A DNA stretch of 64,000 bases from Paenibacillus oralis (GCF_003863965.1 NZ_RRCN01000001.1:1732006-1796005); one strand, 5' to 3'; counted from the first letter of the stretch, positions 7,362 to 16,747 are shown. The notes: generated by a model from the letters alone, not told the origin. Program-made: numbers and translations.

Positions 7362-8627
7362 TTAAGCCGCTTGCGGAAACACTTTAGCTGAACTGTATGC
7401 TTCGTTGCTCTTTGCCAGACTGACGAGCATTCGAGCCACTTTACCGCATAGTTTCATAATGGATTTCATTTTCTTGAGCTTTTTCACATCGACATTGTAG
7501 TGGTGCAGGGCTCTAACATCCGGATTAGTCATAACCATGCACATCGTCATGAGATAAAGGAAGCGCCGGAGACGAGGGCGGCCACGCTTGCTAAGTACCA
7601 TTTTTCCACGCCATTTCCCTGAGCTGGCTTCAGCCAGGTTAAGACCTGCATGTCGAAGCAAAGCATTACCGTGAGCATAGCCACTCAGATCACCGGCTTC
7701 ACCTAAAATACCGGCTAAGCTGATTGCATTTACACCTTGAATAGCAAGCATCTTCTTCGCATAAGGGATGCGCTTAAGAACGAGTTGGAGTTCATTTTCG
7801 ATTTGCTCAAGCTGACGTTGGGCCAGGTCGTATTCTTCGAGTAATTGACTTAAGTGCAGCTTGTAGGCGTGCAAAGCCTGTGTAGCGCCAACGCTGCGTT
7901 TAGCCAATGCGATGAGCTGCGCGGCTCGCTGCAAACCCGCGTGACGTTTCACATATTGTTTCCAGCCGGCTATGACTTGCTCGGTTGTTAAACGGCTAAT
8001 TTCTGTAGGAAGAGGAAAGAGCCTTAATGTGGCAATGCTACTTGTGCAGGTTAAGATTTTAAAGACTTGCCGCAGTTCCGGGAACACAATATCTACCCAG
8101 CGATGAATCTGGTTAACAGCGCTATTAAGCCGTTTGGTAACCGTGTCTCGGTTGGCCATGAGAATTCGCAGTTCCTTGTAGGCTTCCGGATTGAAACGTA
8201 CGGGGGAATAGTAGCCGTTTTTGACCATATCTGCGATGACAAGCGCGTCCTTACGGTCGCTTTTAGAGGGAGTATTGTCCCGATTTTCCTTGTTCTTTTT
8301 GACGAGGTGGGGATTCACAAGAACCGCCTCAATCTCTTGCTCTGAAAACCAGCGAGCCAGACTCAGCCAGTAGTGGCCGGTAGGTTCCATACCTACAATA
8401 ACTTTGCTCAGTTTGTAAGATTTGAGTAGATCTCGAATCCAGCGGCTGAACAGCTGAAATCCCTCGTCGTGGTTGCCAAATTCCAGCGGCGATCCTAGAG
8501 CAATTCCCCGAAAGCTGACCGCACGGGCGACGTGAGTCTCTTGGGCAATATCTACGCCGACAACCAGATGCGATGAGGAAATGTTTTCAATGAGTTGATT
8601 TTGCTTGTCTTGAGCTTTAAACTTCAT
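7362..8627 (-). CDS. IS110-family transposase (DEDD recombinase), 421 residues
   Basis: The N-terminal RuvC-like DEDD domain is visible: VVGVDIAQETHVAR (first Asp, about residue 25), MEPTGHYWLS (Glu, about 100), and PSKSDRKDALVIADM with the last acidic pair (about 145-150). The C-terminal Transposase_20 domain spans about residues 285-370: IPYAKKMLAIQGVNAISLAG, HAGLNLAEASSGKWRGK. An upstream helix separates the two. IS110 enzymes recombine element ends with a target without a classic transesterase, guided by an RNA from the element. The start ATG has the AGGAGG of the leader hairpin 8 bases upstream. Length is normal for the family. It is the only intact copy in the window. Confidence 0.93.
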   Translation of the reverse strand: MKFKAQDKQNQLIENISSSHLVVGVDIAQETHVARAVSFRGIALGSPLEFGNHDEGFQLFSRWIRDLLKSYKLSKVIVGMEPTGHYWLSLARWFSEQEIEAVLVNPHLVKKNKENRDNTPSKSDRKDALVIADMVKNGYYSPVRFNPEAYKELRILMANRDTVTKRLNSAVNQIHRWVDIVFPELRQVFKILTCTSSIATLRLFPLPTEISRLTTEQVIAGWKQYVKRHAGLQRAAQLIALAKRSVGATQALHAYKLHLSQLLEEYDLAQRQLEQIENELQLVLKRIPYAKKMLAIQGVNAISLAGILGEAGDLSGYAHGNALLRHAGLNLAEASSGKWRGKMVLSKRGRPRLRRFLYLMTMCMVMTNPDVRALHHYNVDVKKLKKMKSIMKLCGKVARMLVSLAKSNEAYSSAKVFPQAA

Positions 8628-8705
8628 AGTAGAGCGACCTCCTAGATGGTGAGATTAAAAGGGCTGTAGACCCGTTTCCAACTCCCATGTTACAGAGGCG
8701 CTCTT
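8628..8705 (-). promoter_or_regulatory. IS110 leader fold covering the transposase RBS (copy 1)
   Basis: AGAGCG-CCTC pairs with GAGG-CGCTCT, the latter containing the AGGAGG ribosome binding site; ATGGGAG/CTC-CCAT and GGG/CCC helices lie inside. See copy 2 and the relic for conservation. Confidence 0.45.
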
Positions 8706-8845
8706 TTTTGTACAAAGTCCAAATTATTCATTCTACAGGAATTCTAACGGAGAACGTTAGTTCCAGAAAAAGGAGCAATTGCCAGCGGCAGCGCTTCTTT
8801 CTTTCATTAAGCTAGTCGTAGTTAATACTTCACACGGTTTATAGC

Positions 8846-9028
8846 TTAGACTGCATATTTAAACGTGCAAGCTTCGCGCACATAGAATTCATCGCCGATT
8901 TTTACAGAGTAATCTGTGATTTCAATGATTTTCCCACTGCCGACCATCTCTTGACCCATAAACACTGCCACAGGGATCTGCTCTATCATGGCTGTATGGA
9001 AATGCATTGGGGAAGTCAGTGGCTTCAT
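8846..9028 (-). CDS. 60-residue hypothetical protein
   Basis: MKPLTSPMHFHTAMIEQIPV continues to VGSGKIIEITDYSVKIGDEF, a beta-rich sequence resembling a small barrel. The annotated ATG is 17-20 bases after the nearest ribosome binding site (GAGAGGTG), which instead fits a nearby out-of-frame ATG (MKNS then stop). A one-base indel at the start is therefore possible. It lies next to the prophage lysis relic on the same strand. Function unknown. Confidence 0.5.
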   Translation of the reverse strand: MKPLTSPMHFHTAMIEQIPVAVFMGQEMVGSGKIIEITDYSVKIGDEFYVREACTFKYAV

Positions 9029-9085
9029 GAATTTTTCATTTATTTCACCTCTCCCCGAAACTTTACCATATTACAAAGAATGGTA

Positions 9086-9116
9086 AAACAAAAAGGCCGC
9101 CCAATTGGACGGCCCA
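9086..9116 (-). terminator. Rho-independent terminator
   Basis: On the minus strand GGCCGTCC-AATT-GGGCGGCC is followed by TTTTTGTTTT. It lies between the lysis relic and the 60-residue gene. Confidence 0.7.
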
Positions 9117-9195
9117 AGAAAGGAGAACGCAGGTGCAGCCAGAGCATGCACACATTTATTTTGGATAAGACTGGTTTATTTTATACCTGTAAAAG

Positions 9196-9240
9196 AAAAA
9201 GACCCTGCCAGCACATAATGTGCGATAAGGTCTTTTGGAT
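9196..9240 (-). terminator. Terminator of the prophage lysis cluster
   Basis: AGACC...GCACAT-ATGTGC...GGTCT hairpin with TTTTTCTTTT on the minus strand, just after the coiled-coil gene that ends at 9263. Confidence 0.7.
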
Positions 9241-9262
9241 TTATCTTTAACCCCTTCAGTGA

Positions 9263-9391
9263 CTATTCCGGCGGTGTTTGGTTACCCGTCACATTCGCCA
9301 GCCGTTCCAGGGCCGCTGTGCGCTTCTCCAGTCCTTGCAGCGCCTCGTTCTGTTCCTTAACCTTTGCCTCGAGCTCCGTTACATTGCTCAT
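9263..9391 (-). CDS. Small coiled-coil phage protein, 42 residues, probably 5' damaged
   Basis: From an ATG at 9391 with a GGAGGCGGCGGAG ribosome binding site, the product MSNVTELEAKVKEQNEALQG... is a clear coiled coil. The same frame stays open upstream to a GTG at 9457. In another frame, just upstream, IKQLQAGKCPTAAQEQAAS reads like the lost N-terminal part, so the original gene probably began right after the endolysin and has since frameshifted. Position after holin and endolysin suggests an accessory lysis or tail-end gene. Function unknown. Confidence 0.45.
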   Translation of the reverse strand: MSNVTELEAKVKEQNEALQGLEKRTAALERLANVTGNQTPPE

Positions 9392-9475
9392 ACACTCCGC
9401 CGCCTCCAATGCCTTGATATTATCGATGCCGCTTGCTCCTGGGCCGCGGTGGGACACTTGCCCGCCTGCAGCTGC

Positions 9476-9925
9476 TTAATTGTCAGGCCGAAACATCATT
9501 TCAAAATGCGGGTAATCCTTGAAGCTCTTCCGGTCACCACCCCATGCGGAACCAAGCAGCTTTGCCTGTGTAACGACCTCGATCCAGTCTGCTATGCCGT
9601 CGTGGTCGATATCCGCAATCATATTATAGCGGCCCTTTATCCGCACGAAGTCAACGGCCAGCCCGTAATTGTGATTCGATTCCCCAGGCTTGGCCTGCGT
9701 AACGACTTTCTCGCCTTTGGCTTTGCTCGCCGCCGTTCGGCCCTGCTTATACATCTCCTGTTGCTGAGCAGCCGATCGGTAGCCCCATGTGATCCTGATC
9801 TCGACACCGCGCTCATAGCACCTCTCGATGAGCTTTTCGCCTGCGTATTTCAAGGCAGGATTCAAATTGAGAAACGCCGGCGCTGATCTCGCCTTGATTT
9901 CTTCAAGCGTTGCCACCTTTTTCAT
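9476..9925 (-). CDS. Phage endolysin, M15-type L-alanyl-D-glutamate peptidase
   Basis: The metallopeptidase motifs are all present: GYRSAAQQQEMYKQGR, SNHNYGLAVDF (H and D zinc ligands) and GGDRKSFKDYPHFEM (HFE with the third zinc ligand). These match the CwlK/Ply-type VanY-like peptidases that cut the peptide stem of peptidoglycan. The long open frame reaches 10030, but residues before 9925 (SILENASRMGIYIAKVL) are really the C-terminus of the holin in the same frame. The true start is ATG 9925 or GTG 9916; AAGGGGG fits the GTG best. About 150 residues, normal for the family, and apparently intact. Confidence 0.75.
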   Translation of the reverse strand: MKKVATLEEIKARSAPAFLNLNPALKYAGEKLIERCYERGVEIRITWGYRSAAQQQEMYKQGRTAASKAKGEKVVTQAKPGESNHNYGLAVDFVRIKGRYNMIADIDHDGIADWIEVVTQAKLLGSAWGGDRKSFKDYPHFEMMFRPDN

Positions 9926-10265
9926 CCCCCTTTTCTTCTCCGCTTTTTGCTTCAAACATCTCAACAGCAATACCTTCGCAATATAAATACCCATCCTGCT
10001 AGCGTTCTCCAGGATACTTAAAAAGCTCATTCGCGATATAGAAGCAGATCACGGCATTCTGAAAATGCTGCAAGTTACCCAGCGCCATATCGATAAAATG
10101 CGTTATGGTCACCAGGAGGAAAATGGTCACCTTCCGGGCGATCCCGTAGTATCCTTTCCGACTCCTCAGTTCTCCGTTAATCCAGGCCGCACCCCACCCC
10201 GTCAACCAATCGGCCACGACCAATATCAGAAGTGAATTTATCAAGATGCTAGACCCTCCAAACAT
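9926..10265 (-). pseudogene. Phage holin (toxin-secretion/lysis type), one-base frameshift
   Basis: MFGGSSILINSLLILVVADW begins a holin of the TcdE/phage_holin_4 type with about three membrane segments (ending ...ICFYIANEL). At GAGCTTTTTAAGT (about 10021) one extra T in a T5 run diverts the frame to an early stop. The other frame continues LSILENASRMGI, the family's usual C-terminal motif. The corrected frame then runs without a stop into the endolysin. A one-base slip in a homopolymer could be an assembly artefact or a real inactivation. Confidence 0.65.
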
Positions 10266-10886
10266 GTATCCTATCCCGCCACCGCCCCCCAGCCCTGTAG
10301 ATACCGATTTTATGAGCTTGGATTTTTAATCGATGCAGAGTAAGTCACATGAGGACGATATTTGTCCAAGATATTTGTTAATTTATCTATGGTAAAGGGT
10401 ATGGTACCTCATTTTGGTACATCTCACTTTGGGTGGTAATTTTCAGTGTCTCGAGAAACAATCGTCAAGTTCACCCTTCCTTTAATGAGTTATAAACATG
10501 GTTGGAGCTTCAATGTGACTAGAGTAACTTATCTGGATATTGGAAATAATGTACATATAAATTGTATAAAGGGGAAGAGGTATGAATTTCCTAACGATAT
10601 TAAATTGTAGAAATATTATTTTTGAGAAAAGTGGTCGCAAGTCCATCTCACAAATGACGATTCTGCAAGTTGGGATTTACATAAGGTACTCTTCTTGGTT
10701 CTCAAGTTGCGGGAAAAGGGCTCGCAAGTTCAATTCTGGTTTGCTGCTACTTTTTAGTAGTCCTTTATCTTAACGAATGGGTCTCGATAAAATGTAATTT
10801 AGCTGAAAAACTATTAGTGGAGCCATTCCTGTTATACAGATGGAAAGTTGTAATATGAAAAGGCTTCGATTAACCGTTAACGATCT
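10266..10886. other. No gene recognised
   Basis: 620 AT-rich bases. A 63-codon frame at 10582-10773 has a GAAGAGGT just before its ATG, but the product (MNFLTILNCRNIIFEKSGRK...) shows no domain and has poor codon character. I see no other signal. Confidence 0.4.
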
Positions 10887-11051
10887 AAAGAAGGCTATGA
10901 ATTGGAATCTTTAAGTTTCGACCAAATTAAAGAGGGTACGATTGAAAATAATGGAGAATTCGGAAACGATAATGGCTCATACGAAACCACAATAGGTAAT
11001 CTAGAACAAATTCTAAAAGCGAATTTTCCAAATGCAGAGATTCCTCCGTAA
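10887..11051 (+). pseudogene. C-terminal fragment of an unknown protein
   Basis: The plus frame KEGYELESLSFDQIKEGTIE...NNGEFGNDNGSYETTIGNLE ends with TAA at 11049-11051. It looks like real protein (acidic, balanced composition) but has no start codon and is preceded by a stop at about 10877. No family recognised. Its relation to the intact 62-residue gene downstream is unknown. Confidence 0.3.
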
Positions 11052-11157
11052 GCCAAGAAAACACTAATCCGTCTCAATTACAATACCCACTTACAATAAA
11101 TTACGATTGCATGTCCAGTATATATTAAAATGAAACATCATATGTAGGAGGATCCAA

Positions 11158-11346
11158 ATGGAAAGAGAACCATATAAGGTGGAAGTTTCAAAATTACTAA
11201 TCGATGCCACAGAATGGGAGATCCAAGAATATTTAAATAAAATGTTCTTAGAAGGATGGAGACTGCATAGTGTTACCCCCATGCAGGTCAATGGTACAGT
11301 CCGCAACATTGTTTTTATTTTTGAGAAGGGGGCTACCATTATTTGA
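11158..11346 (+). CDS. DUF4177-like small protein, 62 residues
   Basis: ATG has a strong AGGAGG 7 bases upstream. The product (MEREPYKVEVSKLLIDATEW...) has the DUF4177 pattern: an N-terminal YKV strand, then a helix with LNKM-x-LEGW-x-LHSVTP, then a strand ending VFIFEK. These are small alpha/beta proteins of unknown role common in Bacillota. Intact and isolated; both neighbours are relics. Confidence 0.7.
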   Translation: MEREPYKVEVSKLLIDATEWEIQEYLNKMFLEGWRLHSVTPMQVNGTVRNIVFIFEKGATII

Positions 11347-11924
11347 AATGAAGATAAGTAAAGAATCATGGTTTTGGAGTCTTATCTTAACAACGTGCCT
11401 ACTCCTCCTCGCTTAAAGATAATGCAAAGAGATATGTAGACTAGAAATAATTTTTTGGAGGCAGAAGACCCCAAGGGTATGGGACAGCTGAAGTGGTAGG
11501 AGGTATTCTCCTAATCTGATTATCAGCATTTATGTCGACGTCAAAATCCGGGATTACGGCAAATGCTGAATTAATCCGGGCTGGTTGTTTCCGCAAATAT
11601 TTTTGTTCCAAAATACCATATTATTAATTGGCAGACGAAAACAGTGCCTTACTTGTTACCCAAATTATTACCCATATAATAAAATCTGCTACTAAAAAAA
11701 TCAAGAGATAGATAAGAAACATACCTCATACCGTTTCCTCCTAAAGAAGATTAACTATCATCGGTTTGACTGCGACTTGATAAGATGACAATTGCCATTA
11801 CTATTATGGCTATGGCGAAAACAACCTAAAGATGGTTCTCCCTCCCCCAACCTTAAATTTTTTATAATGCATTGGGGGGATGGTGGCCCTCTTTCTTATT
11901 GCTTCAATCATGTTTATAAGAGTC
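11347..11924. other. No clear gene; one 26-codon ORF
   Basis: The only candidate is a minus-strand ORF at 11729-11649 (MRYVSYLSLDFFSSRFYYMG..., 26 residues) with a good GGAGGA ribosome binding site 7 bases upstream. It could be a start of a decayed gene. Nothing else was recognised. Confidence 0.35.
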
Positions 11925-12007
11925 AAGGCTCGATGGTTTCCCAACATTTAAGCATATTAAGAGCTAAACATCTCGTATTGGGAATGAAGACTGGAAACGC
12001 ATCGTAG
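11925..12007 (+). pseudogene. ArsR-type helix-turn-helix fragment
   Basis: GSMVSQHLSILRAKHLVLGM followed by KTGNAS matches the recognition helix and wing start of ArsR-family repressors (S-x-V-S-Q-H-L-x-x-L). Only about 28 residues remain, ended by a stop. Confidence 0.5.
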
Positions 12008-12850
12008 GTTATGTCCTTGCTGGATCTGGCTTCAAGTTCTTGGCCACTTCTTGTTGAGGCCCTTTGTTCGATAATGAGGTACATTCACGGAATGCGAATT
12101 GCTTACAGTCCAGACACTTATTTAAGTCCAGTTGCGAAAGAGCAAAGTTAAGAGCCTCACCGGTATGCCCAAAAAAAATGTTCGGCCCCAATCCGCCAAA
12201 CTTTTCGAAATGCTTTACTAAACTAGCCAGATTTGATTCGCCTGTTGTATCCATTAAGGGTACTTATCCCATGCGTAGAACTAATACTTTTGGTCTCAAA
12301 TGAATCGTATCCATGATGGATTTTTCAAACATGTTCGCCGCGCCAAAGAAAAGGGGACCTTTAATGGTGTAATTTCCGATATGTGGACAATCATGACCTT
12401 CGGTTACCATATGGGCTTTCACTTTCTCATTTTTGGCTGTAGGGTCGGGCATTACTTTGGAAAAACAAGCAAGCTGTCACTCATACGTTTCACAAATAGA
12501 AGAACAGCTAAGATCTATCCGACGTCAACTGCAATCGTTAAATTCGTAAAGCCCGTTAACAAAAAGGTAATGAGGAGGATAATGGAATCAATCGCTCTTT
12601 TTGGTTTTCAAAACGTGAGCGAATTCTTTCCTTTCACTCATATTCCAAGCGACGAGCATCAGTATTGGAGCCATGCTAGCAAGTGGGATCTCCGATGCTT
12701 AAGGTGCGAACAAAATGAGCACCAGCAGAACCAACAATGCCATGGATGACACCAGACAAAGGCGAAACTGCACCATTTTTGATATTGGTTGATGTCCGTG
12801 CAATGGCTCCTTTTGCCGGTATCCCCCCATGTCCCTCCCTGATTGGTTCC
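12006..12850 (-). pseudogene. SulP-family anion transporter relic
   Basis: From 12850 down, pieces in several frames spell the middle and end of a SulP permease: [51 protein letters not shown], then the cytoplasmic STAS domain YTIKGPLFFGAANMFEKSI, HLRPKVLVLRMG and MDTTGESNLASLVKHFEKFG. SulP proteins move sulfate, bicarbonate and other anions. At least three frameshifts and an in-frame stop are present, and the N-terminal half (about 280 residues) is missing. A carbonic anhydrase relic also lies in the window, but 6 kb away. Confidence 0.75.
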
Positions 12851-12882
12851 GCGAAAAAGGTGAGGAGCTCTGCTCCTCACCC
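12851..12882 (-). terminator. Perfect hairpin terminator
   Basis: GGTGAGGAG pairs with CTCCTCACC around a 5-base loop, followed by TTTTT on the minus strand. It sits at the cut end of the SulP relic, so it probably belonged to another gene brought there by rearrangement. Confidence 0.7.
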
Positions 12883-13531
12883 TGCCTGTTGTAATCTCCC
12901 TGTCAACCCAAACTTAGAGGAAAATCTGCAAACGTACCTTCCAACTTTAGGGAGATAGTTACATTATTACCCCGCAGGCGTACCCTTATACTCAAATGAA
13001 CTTTATTCACATTTGGTTGGAATGATTTCTGAAGAATAGCCCTTTTTTAACTACATTATCCATGCTTCTCTCTCTTAAAATTTGATTATTTAACACAGAA
13101 CCCTCCAAAGGGCCTGCTAGGCTGAACGCATTTCGGGTTTCGCCATGCCTCGTAAACAGTTCGGAATTTACCAACAGCCTTCTGGTTAAAAAGTCCAATC
13201 CATAATGAAAAATTAGTTGAGTCGATTTTCTTTACCGCTGGTGAGTGAGGTCGTTAAGGCCATGGTGTCACGAACCCATCTGGACTACAATGGCCACGGA
13301 GCACCGGTATGTCGCTCCTTTTGGAAGCACGGGGTTAGATTAATCCTTTTCTGGTAGTTGCCCAGTCTTCAATTTCAACTGCCGTAAAATGTTATGGATA
13401 TCCTGTTCGAGCTCACTTGCGGTTTGGTTGTTCACAAAAAGTCCATCACCGCTTGCGGACGTTATGCTGATGATGAAGAAAAGATGAAGAAGCTCATGTA
13501 AAGGTTATTACAGGGTAAATACTTGGTCATA
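12883..13531. other. No gene recognised
   Basis: About 650 bases without a convincing frame on either strand. A 63-codon minus frame (13198-13007) lacks a ribosome binding site and recognisable character. Confidence 0.4.
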
Positions 13532-13583
13532 ATAAAAAACTGCACCTCCCAATTGTTAGTTTTTCGAACAAGTGGGTGCAGTT
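13532..13583 (-). terminator. Terminator of the membrane-protein gene
   Basis: AACTGCACC pairs with GGTGCAGTT with extra pairing inside, and T6 follows on the minus strand, 17 bases after the stop of 13600-14139. Confidence 0.75.
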
Positions 13584-13599
13584 CACTTATCGCTCTTTA

Positions 13600-14139
13600 T
13601 TATATTTGTTGGAGTATGGATATCCAGATTCTCAAGCCTGTCACCCATAGCGTCAATGCAGAGCCAAAACCGATAAAAGTAGATGTCGCAATCAGGGATA
13701 TACCGCTAAGGGTGGCATTAATTGGTAAGAGGAAAGTAATAATACCTAAAATACATAGAACTACACCTGTACCATAATAAAAATTTTCACGAAACAATCG
13801 AGCTAAAGGAAAAAAATGAATACCAACGATGATAGCCATGATAGGGAAAAAGGCTTCAAAATGATTGAATATGTTACAAATCACACTTGCAATTAAGATC
13901 GCAAGACCTTCTAGAGCAAAGATCAAACCAAATTTTCGATTTATTTTTTTCCATTGTTCCCTCTCTTTCGGTGTAACAGCATCGTTCATGTTGCGAGCTT
14001 TACCAAAAAGCGAAACGGCTCCGATCAGTAAGATTAAAGTCACAATACCCGAAAAAACAAGTAACCATGGAGCTCCAAGCTCATGGGAACCAATAATACC
14101 AATAGCAGCCCAAAGCGCTCCAAAAAAAGTCATAAACAT
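13600..14139 (-). CDS. Multi-pass membrane protein, 179 residues
   Basis: Starting at MFMTFFGALWAAIGIIG (14139), chosen because GAGGAA lies 7 bases upstream and because the longer frame (to 14181) is the tail of the DinB relic. The product has about six hydrophobic segments in pairs (IGIIGSHEL..., LLVFSGIVTLILLIGAVSLF, LIFALEGLAILIASVICNIF, GTGVVLCILGIITFLLP, and the C-terminal pair), with a charged loop (KERE-x-WKKINRKFG) after the second. No transport or enzyme motif was recognised; it resembles uncharacterised DUF-type Bacillales membrane proteins. Intact, and followed by its own terminator. Confidence 0.65.
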   Translation of the reverse strand: MFMTFFGALWAAIGIIGSHELGAPWLLVFSGIVTLILLIGAVSLFGKARNMNDAVTPKEREQWKKINRKFGLIFALEGLAILIASVICNIFNHFEAFFPIMAIIVGIHFFPLARLFRENFYYGTGVVLCILGIITFLLPINATLSGISLIATSTFIGFGSALTLWVTGLRIWISILQQI

Positions 14140-14141
14140 TT

Positions 14142-14600
14142 TGCCATTCCTCGCAGCCGAGGGACCGTAGAGGCCCGGCACCGGAATACCAAGAAGCCGT
14201 AAATAAACCCCGAGCTGCGCCCGGTGGTACCATGTGGCTTAATCCGAAGGTGTGAAGCACTATCGCCCGCGGTTGACGCAGGATGATATGGTCCCCGTTT
14301 TGTAAGGTCTATTCCTCGCCGAGCCCTTTTTCGTCGCACTCGGCTAACAGCTTTTCATGCTTGATGACTTTCGCGTCGAATTCCTCCAGCACGTCTTCGC
14401 GTCTTTCCAAAGGTTCTCTCCTGAGAGGCACGTCGAAAGATCCAACTGAGTAAAGAAAAATCGCGACTTGCCAGTTCAGCAGATTTATCAGTGGCCAGCC
14501 CGCCGAGCGTCATCGATTTCACGTGCGGCTTCCACGTCATGTGTTCCTCTGACAAGGCTCCATAATACGACGCGTAGTGGCCACTCATGCATGGCGTCTC
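14142..14600 (-). pseudogene. DinB-family protein relic
   Basis: Frames on the minus strand give EEHMTWKPHVKSMTLGGLAT, then VRREPLERREDVLEEFDAKV, HEKLLAECDEKGLGEE, and the end motif RLLGIPVPGLYGPSA, matching the four-helix DinB/DfsB family (the IPVPGxYGPSA ending is typical). The metal-binding histidines are scattered over different frames. At least three frameshifts are present. The C-terminus now reads into the next gene's frame. Confidence 0.6.
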
Positions 14601-14853
14601 CGACGATCAGTTGGTTCCACCATAGATTCCCCCTCCTCCCTAATACGAAATCTAATTTAATCTATACTAACATATATTGTAAGTTCCTGCACGATAGTTG
14701 CAAGATGCTTCTTTACCCATCAGTCGACGATTTCGTCGCAGGTCACATTGGCCACATCGCCGGTAATTACGCTGGCTCGTTCGGAAGCCATTAGGACAGC
14801 CGCATTCGCTACGTGAACTGAAGTCCCCGCCGCATACGGCTCCAGGCTGCGGA

Positions 14854-15078
14854 TCAGCTCATGACATGCTGGTCTTTACGATACGGCCCCATAACCCTCT
14901 CCTTTCGCTCAAATTCACCTAAAAAATGTCCTAGCCATATCATATCGACCTGGCTCCTCCTCCATTTGTAAAGTTCCTCAAGTCCGTGATGAGAAGGTAA
15001 GTTGTGTGGACAGGCAGGGTAATTTTTACATTGATCAATGATACGCCGGATCAATTTGAATTTTTCCTCGTTGTCCAT
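14854..15078 (-). CDS. 74-residue hypothetical (phage-like) protein
   Basis: ATG at 15078 has a GGGAGGAG ribosome binding site. The product MDNEEKFKLIRRIIDQCKNY... contains CPHNLPSHHGLEELYKWRRS and a C-terminal charged helix; the Cys/His content is suggestive of a metal site. Similar small proteins occur in Bacillales prophages, but I cannot name a family. Upstream on the same strand another small ribosome binding site (GGAGGGGG at about 15200) leads into a 25-codon frame without a start, probably a decayed neighbour. Confidence 0.6.
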   Translation of the reverse strand: MDNEEKFKLIRRIIDQCKNYPACPHNLPSHHGLEELYKWRRSQVDMIWLGHFLGEFERKERVMGPYRKDQHVMS

Positions 15079-15592
15079 AGTCTTCTCCTCCCTTCAGTTC
15101 TGGGGCTTTATGTGCCCTTGTCTATCCGGTCGATAATAAGCACGGCCACCTCATCCGGATCACGCTGAAGCAGGCTGGCGATTTCTTATAGCCCCCTCCT
15201 TTGGTTCCACATTTCCTCAAAACGAGTAACCTCGTACTCGTTCCAAACAAAGTTCAAATCCTCGCCAGCAAGGTAGATGGATCTTCTGCGTGAGCGGCAA
15301 GAGGGTTCCATGAAACGGTGCAGCCCTCTTTTATGGTGACTTGCGGGGGTTCATCCTCTCTATCCCATGCATTCTAACTTTCCATTCTTTTCTCATCTCC
15401 ATTCAATATCGTTATCTGTAAAAAGAGGTACTAAAGGGATGAAATACGGATTTTATAAATCCGGACAAACTTCAAGGAGCTGTCCGTTTGTTTGAAAGGC
15501 AATCCTAAATTTTTTATTGATCATTGTCACTGATATCTTCCTACGGTTGTCTTCTTTGATGTACAAACTAAAAACAAAATGGAGGAACTTAA
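15079..15592. other. Decayed small-gene region
   Basis: Contains the start-less minus frame EIASLLQRDPDEVAVLIIDR (about 15185-15112) behind a strong GGAGGGGG, and a weak hairpin near 15456-15482 (CGGACA/TGTCCG). No intact gene seen. Confidence 0.4.
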
Positions 15593-15861
15593 ATGAGCAA
15601 ACTGTTAGTTATTAATGCACACCCAAAAGTGGATTCTACTTCTTCATTCAGTCAAAATGTATTAAATTACTTCATGAAAATCTATAAAGAGAATCATTCA
15701 AATGACGAAGTTATTGAACAAATTAACTTATACAAGTTATACCCGTGATAGACCAAACTGTTTTAAGCGCATGGGGAAAACAAAGCCAATGGAGAAGAAT
15801 AACAAGCGAAGAGCAAGAAGTAACCGGGCGTATGAAAGAGGGCAACAAGCTCAAGATTTAG
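15593..15861 (+). pseudogene. azoR: FMN-dependent NADH-azoreductase relic
   Basis: ATG with a GGAGGAA ribosome binding site begins MSKLLVINAHPKVDSTSSFS, the flavodoxin-fold FMN loop of AzoR, and continues NVLNYFMKIYKENHSNDEVI. A frameshift near 15740 leads to VIDQTVLSAWGKQ and SEEQEVTGRM before a stop at 15859-15861. Only about 85 of 210 residues remain, and the distal part is lost at a junction with the antisense kinase relic. Confidence 0.7.
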
Positions 15862-15889
15862 CATGCCTAATTTTTATGACTTTAAGTCA

Positions 15890-16659
15890 TCATTTTTCCT
15901 TACAATAGCCGTTTAAGAAGTTGCTATAGTAAAGCTTTGCAATCTCTTTCCTTACATCACCAGACACAACCCACGGAATCGGGATTTCGTAAGATAATGG
16001 TGTAGCAATATCAGAAACAAACCAGCTATATTCCGTCTCGCCATAGTCAATTATAAAGGCTTTATCCTTGTCATTAAGATAATTGCCAGGGCTAATATCC
16101 CCTTGAATAAGGCCTTCCTTCGGTAGATCGTTAACTTCAGTCATTAAACGATCAAAGTTATTGTGTATTCTAACGGACAATACTTATTAAATGAAGCTAA
16201 TAGAGCATTATTATCACACTCATAGCGTGAATGTTGGGACGAATAATTAAGTGAAAACTTATGTATTTTCCCAACCATTTGGCCGATATTTTCATAAATT
16301 GTATTACTCTCCTCGGCTATTACAGCATTTCTGCCGGGGGCTTTCTCAAAAGCTGTCACAACAAAGGTTTCGTAAATTATATGAATTAGATCACCTGATA
16401 AAGACTGAATAGGCCTCGCTACTTTCATTCCGCAATCAGCCAGGAACATGATAAAATCTAATTCCGCTCTAGTTAATAATTCATTCCGATGTGTGACATG
16501 AGCAATTCTTAAAATCACTTCACGATCTCCGACTATCCCAGAGTAAACGAAGTTTTGAAACCCATTTAATTCGATCATCGAGTTTTTGCAAATACCGTAT
16601 AGTTCTGCTGCTTGTTTTAAAATATCGTGATTGAATAGCTGTTTAATCTTCAACTCCAT
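15890..16659 (-). pseudogene. APH-like phosphotransferase, frameshifted and 3' truncated
   Basis: MELKIKQLFNHDILKQAAEL begins a kinase of the aminoglycoside/choline phosphotransferase fold: the N-lobe runs to about residue 165 (VILRIAH, FVVTAFEKAPGR hinge). After a frameshift near 16165 the C-lobe follows with the catalytic loop LIQGDISPGNYL (D and N) and the metal motif IIDYGETEYSWF. The frame stops after NGYCKEK, about 40 residues short of the usual end. Substrate unknown; such genes are often wrongly labelled resistance genes. Confidence 0.7.
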
Positions 16660-16747
16660 TCAAAATTCTAAAATAATCTAATTCTAGTCGAAATGAATTG
16701 ATTGAGTAAAATAAAAAACGGTTTTAATTAAACTCTACCCGTTAGGA

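Larger units (their letters stand above)
6993..8750 (-). mobile_element. IS110-type insertion sequence, copy 1 (intact transposase)
   Basis: 1758 bases, nearly identical to the element at 16806-18562. Ends were set by where the two copies stop matching: the left end is CCGTTAGAATTCC (8750 downwards) and the right end is ...TTCGAGGGAGCG (6993). There are no terminal inverted repeats, as expected for IS110; subterminal GAATTC-containing segments occur at both ends. The layout on the element strand is a 123-base leader, a 421-codon transposase and a 368-base 3' noncoding region. A long 3' noncoding region with subterminal repeats fits the IS1111-type arrangement, in which a guide (bridge) RNA is made from the right end. 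Confidence 0.85.

Noticed and set aside
7362..8627. 92-residue open frames antisense to the IS110 transposases (8067-8345, 17211-17489)
   Set aside because: They are shadows of the transposase reading frame, have no ribosome binding site and are identical only because the elements are.
9263..10265. A complete prophage
   Set aside because: Only the lysis module (holin, endolysin, small coiled-coil gene) and a distant XkdX fragment are present; no capsid, tail or integration genes flank them.
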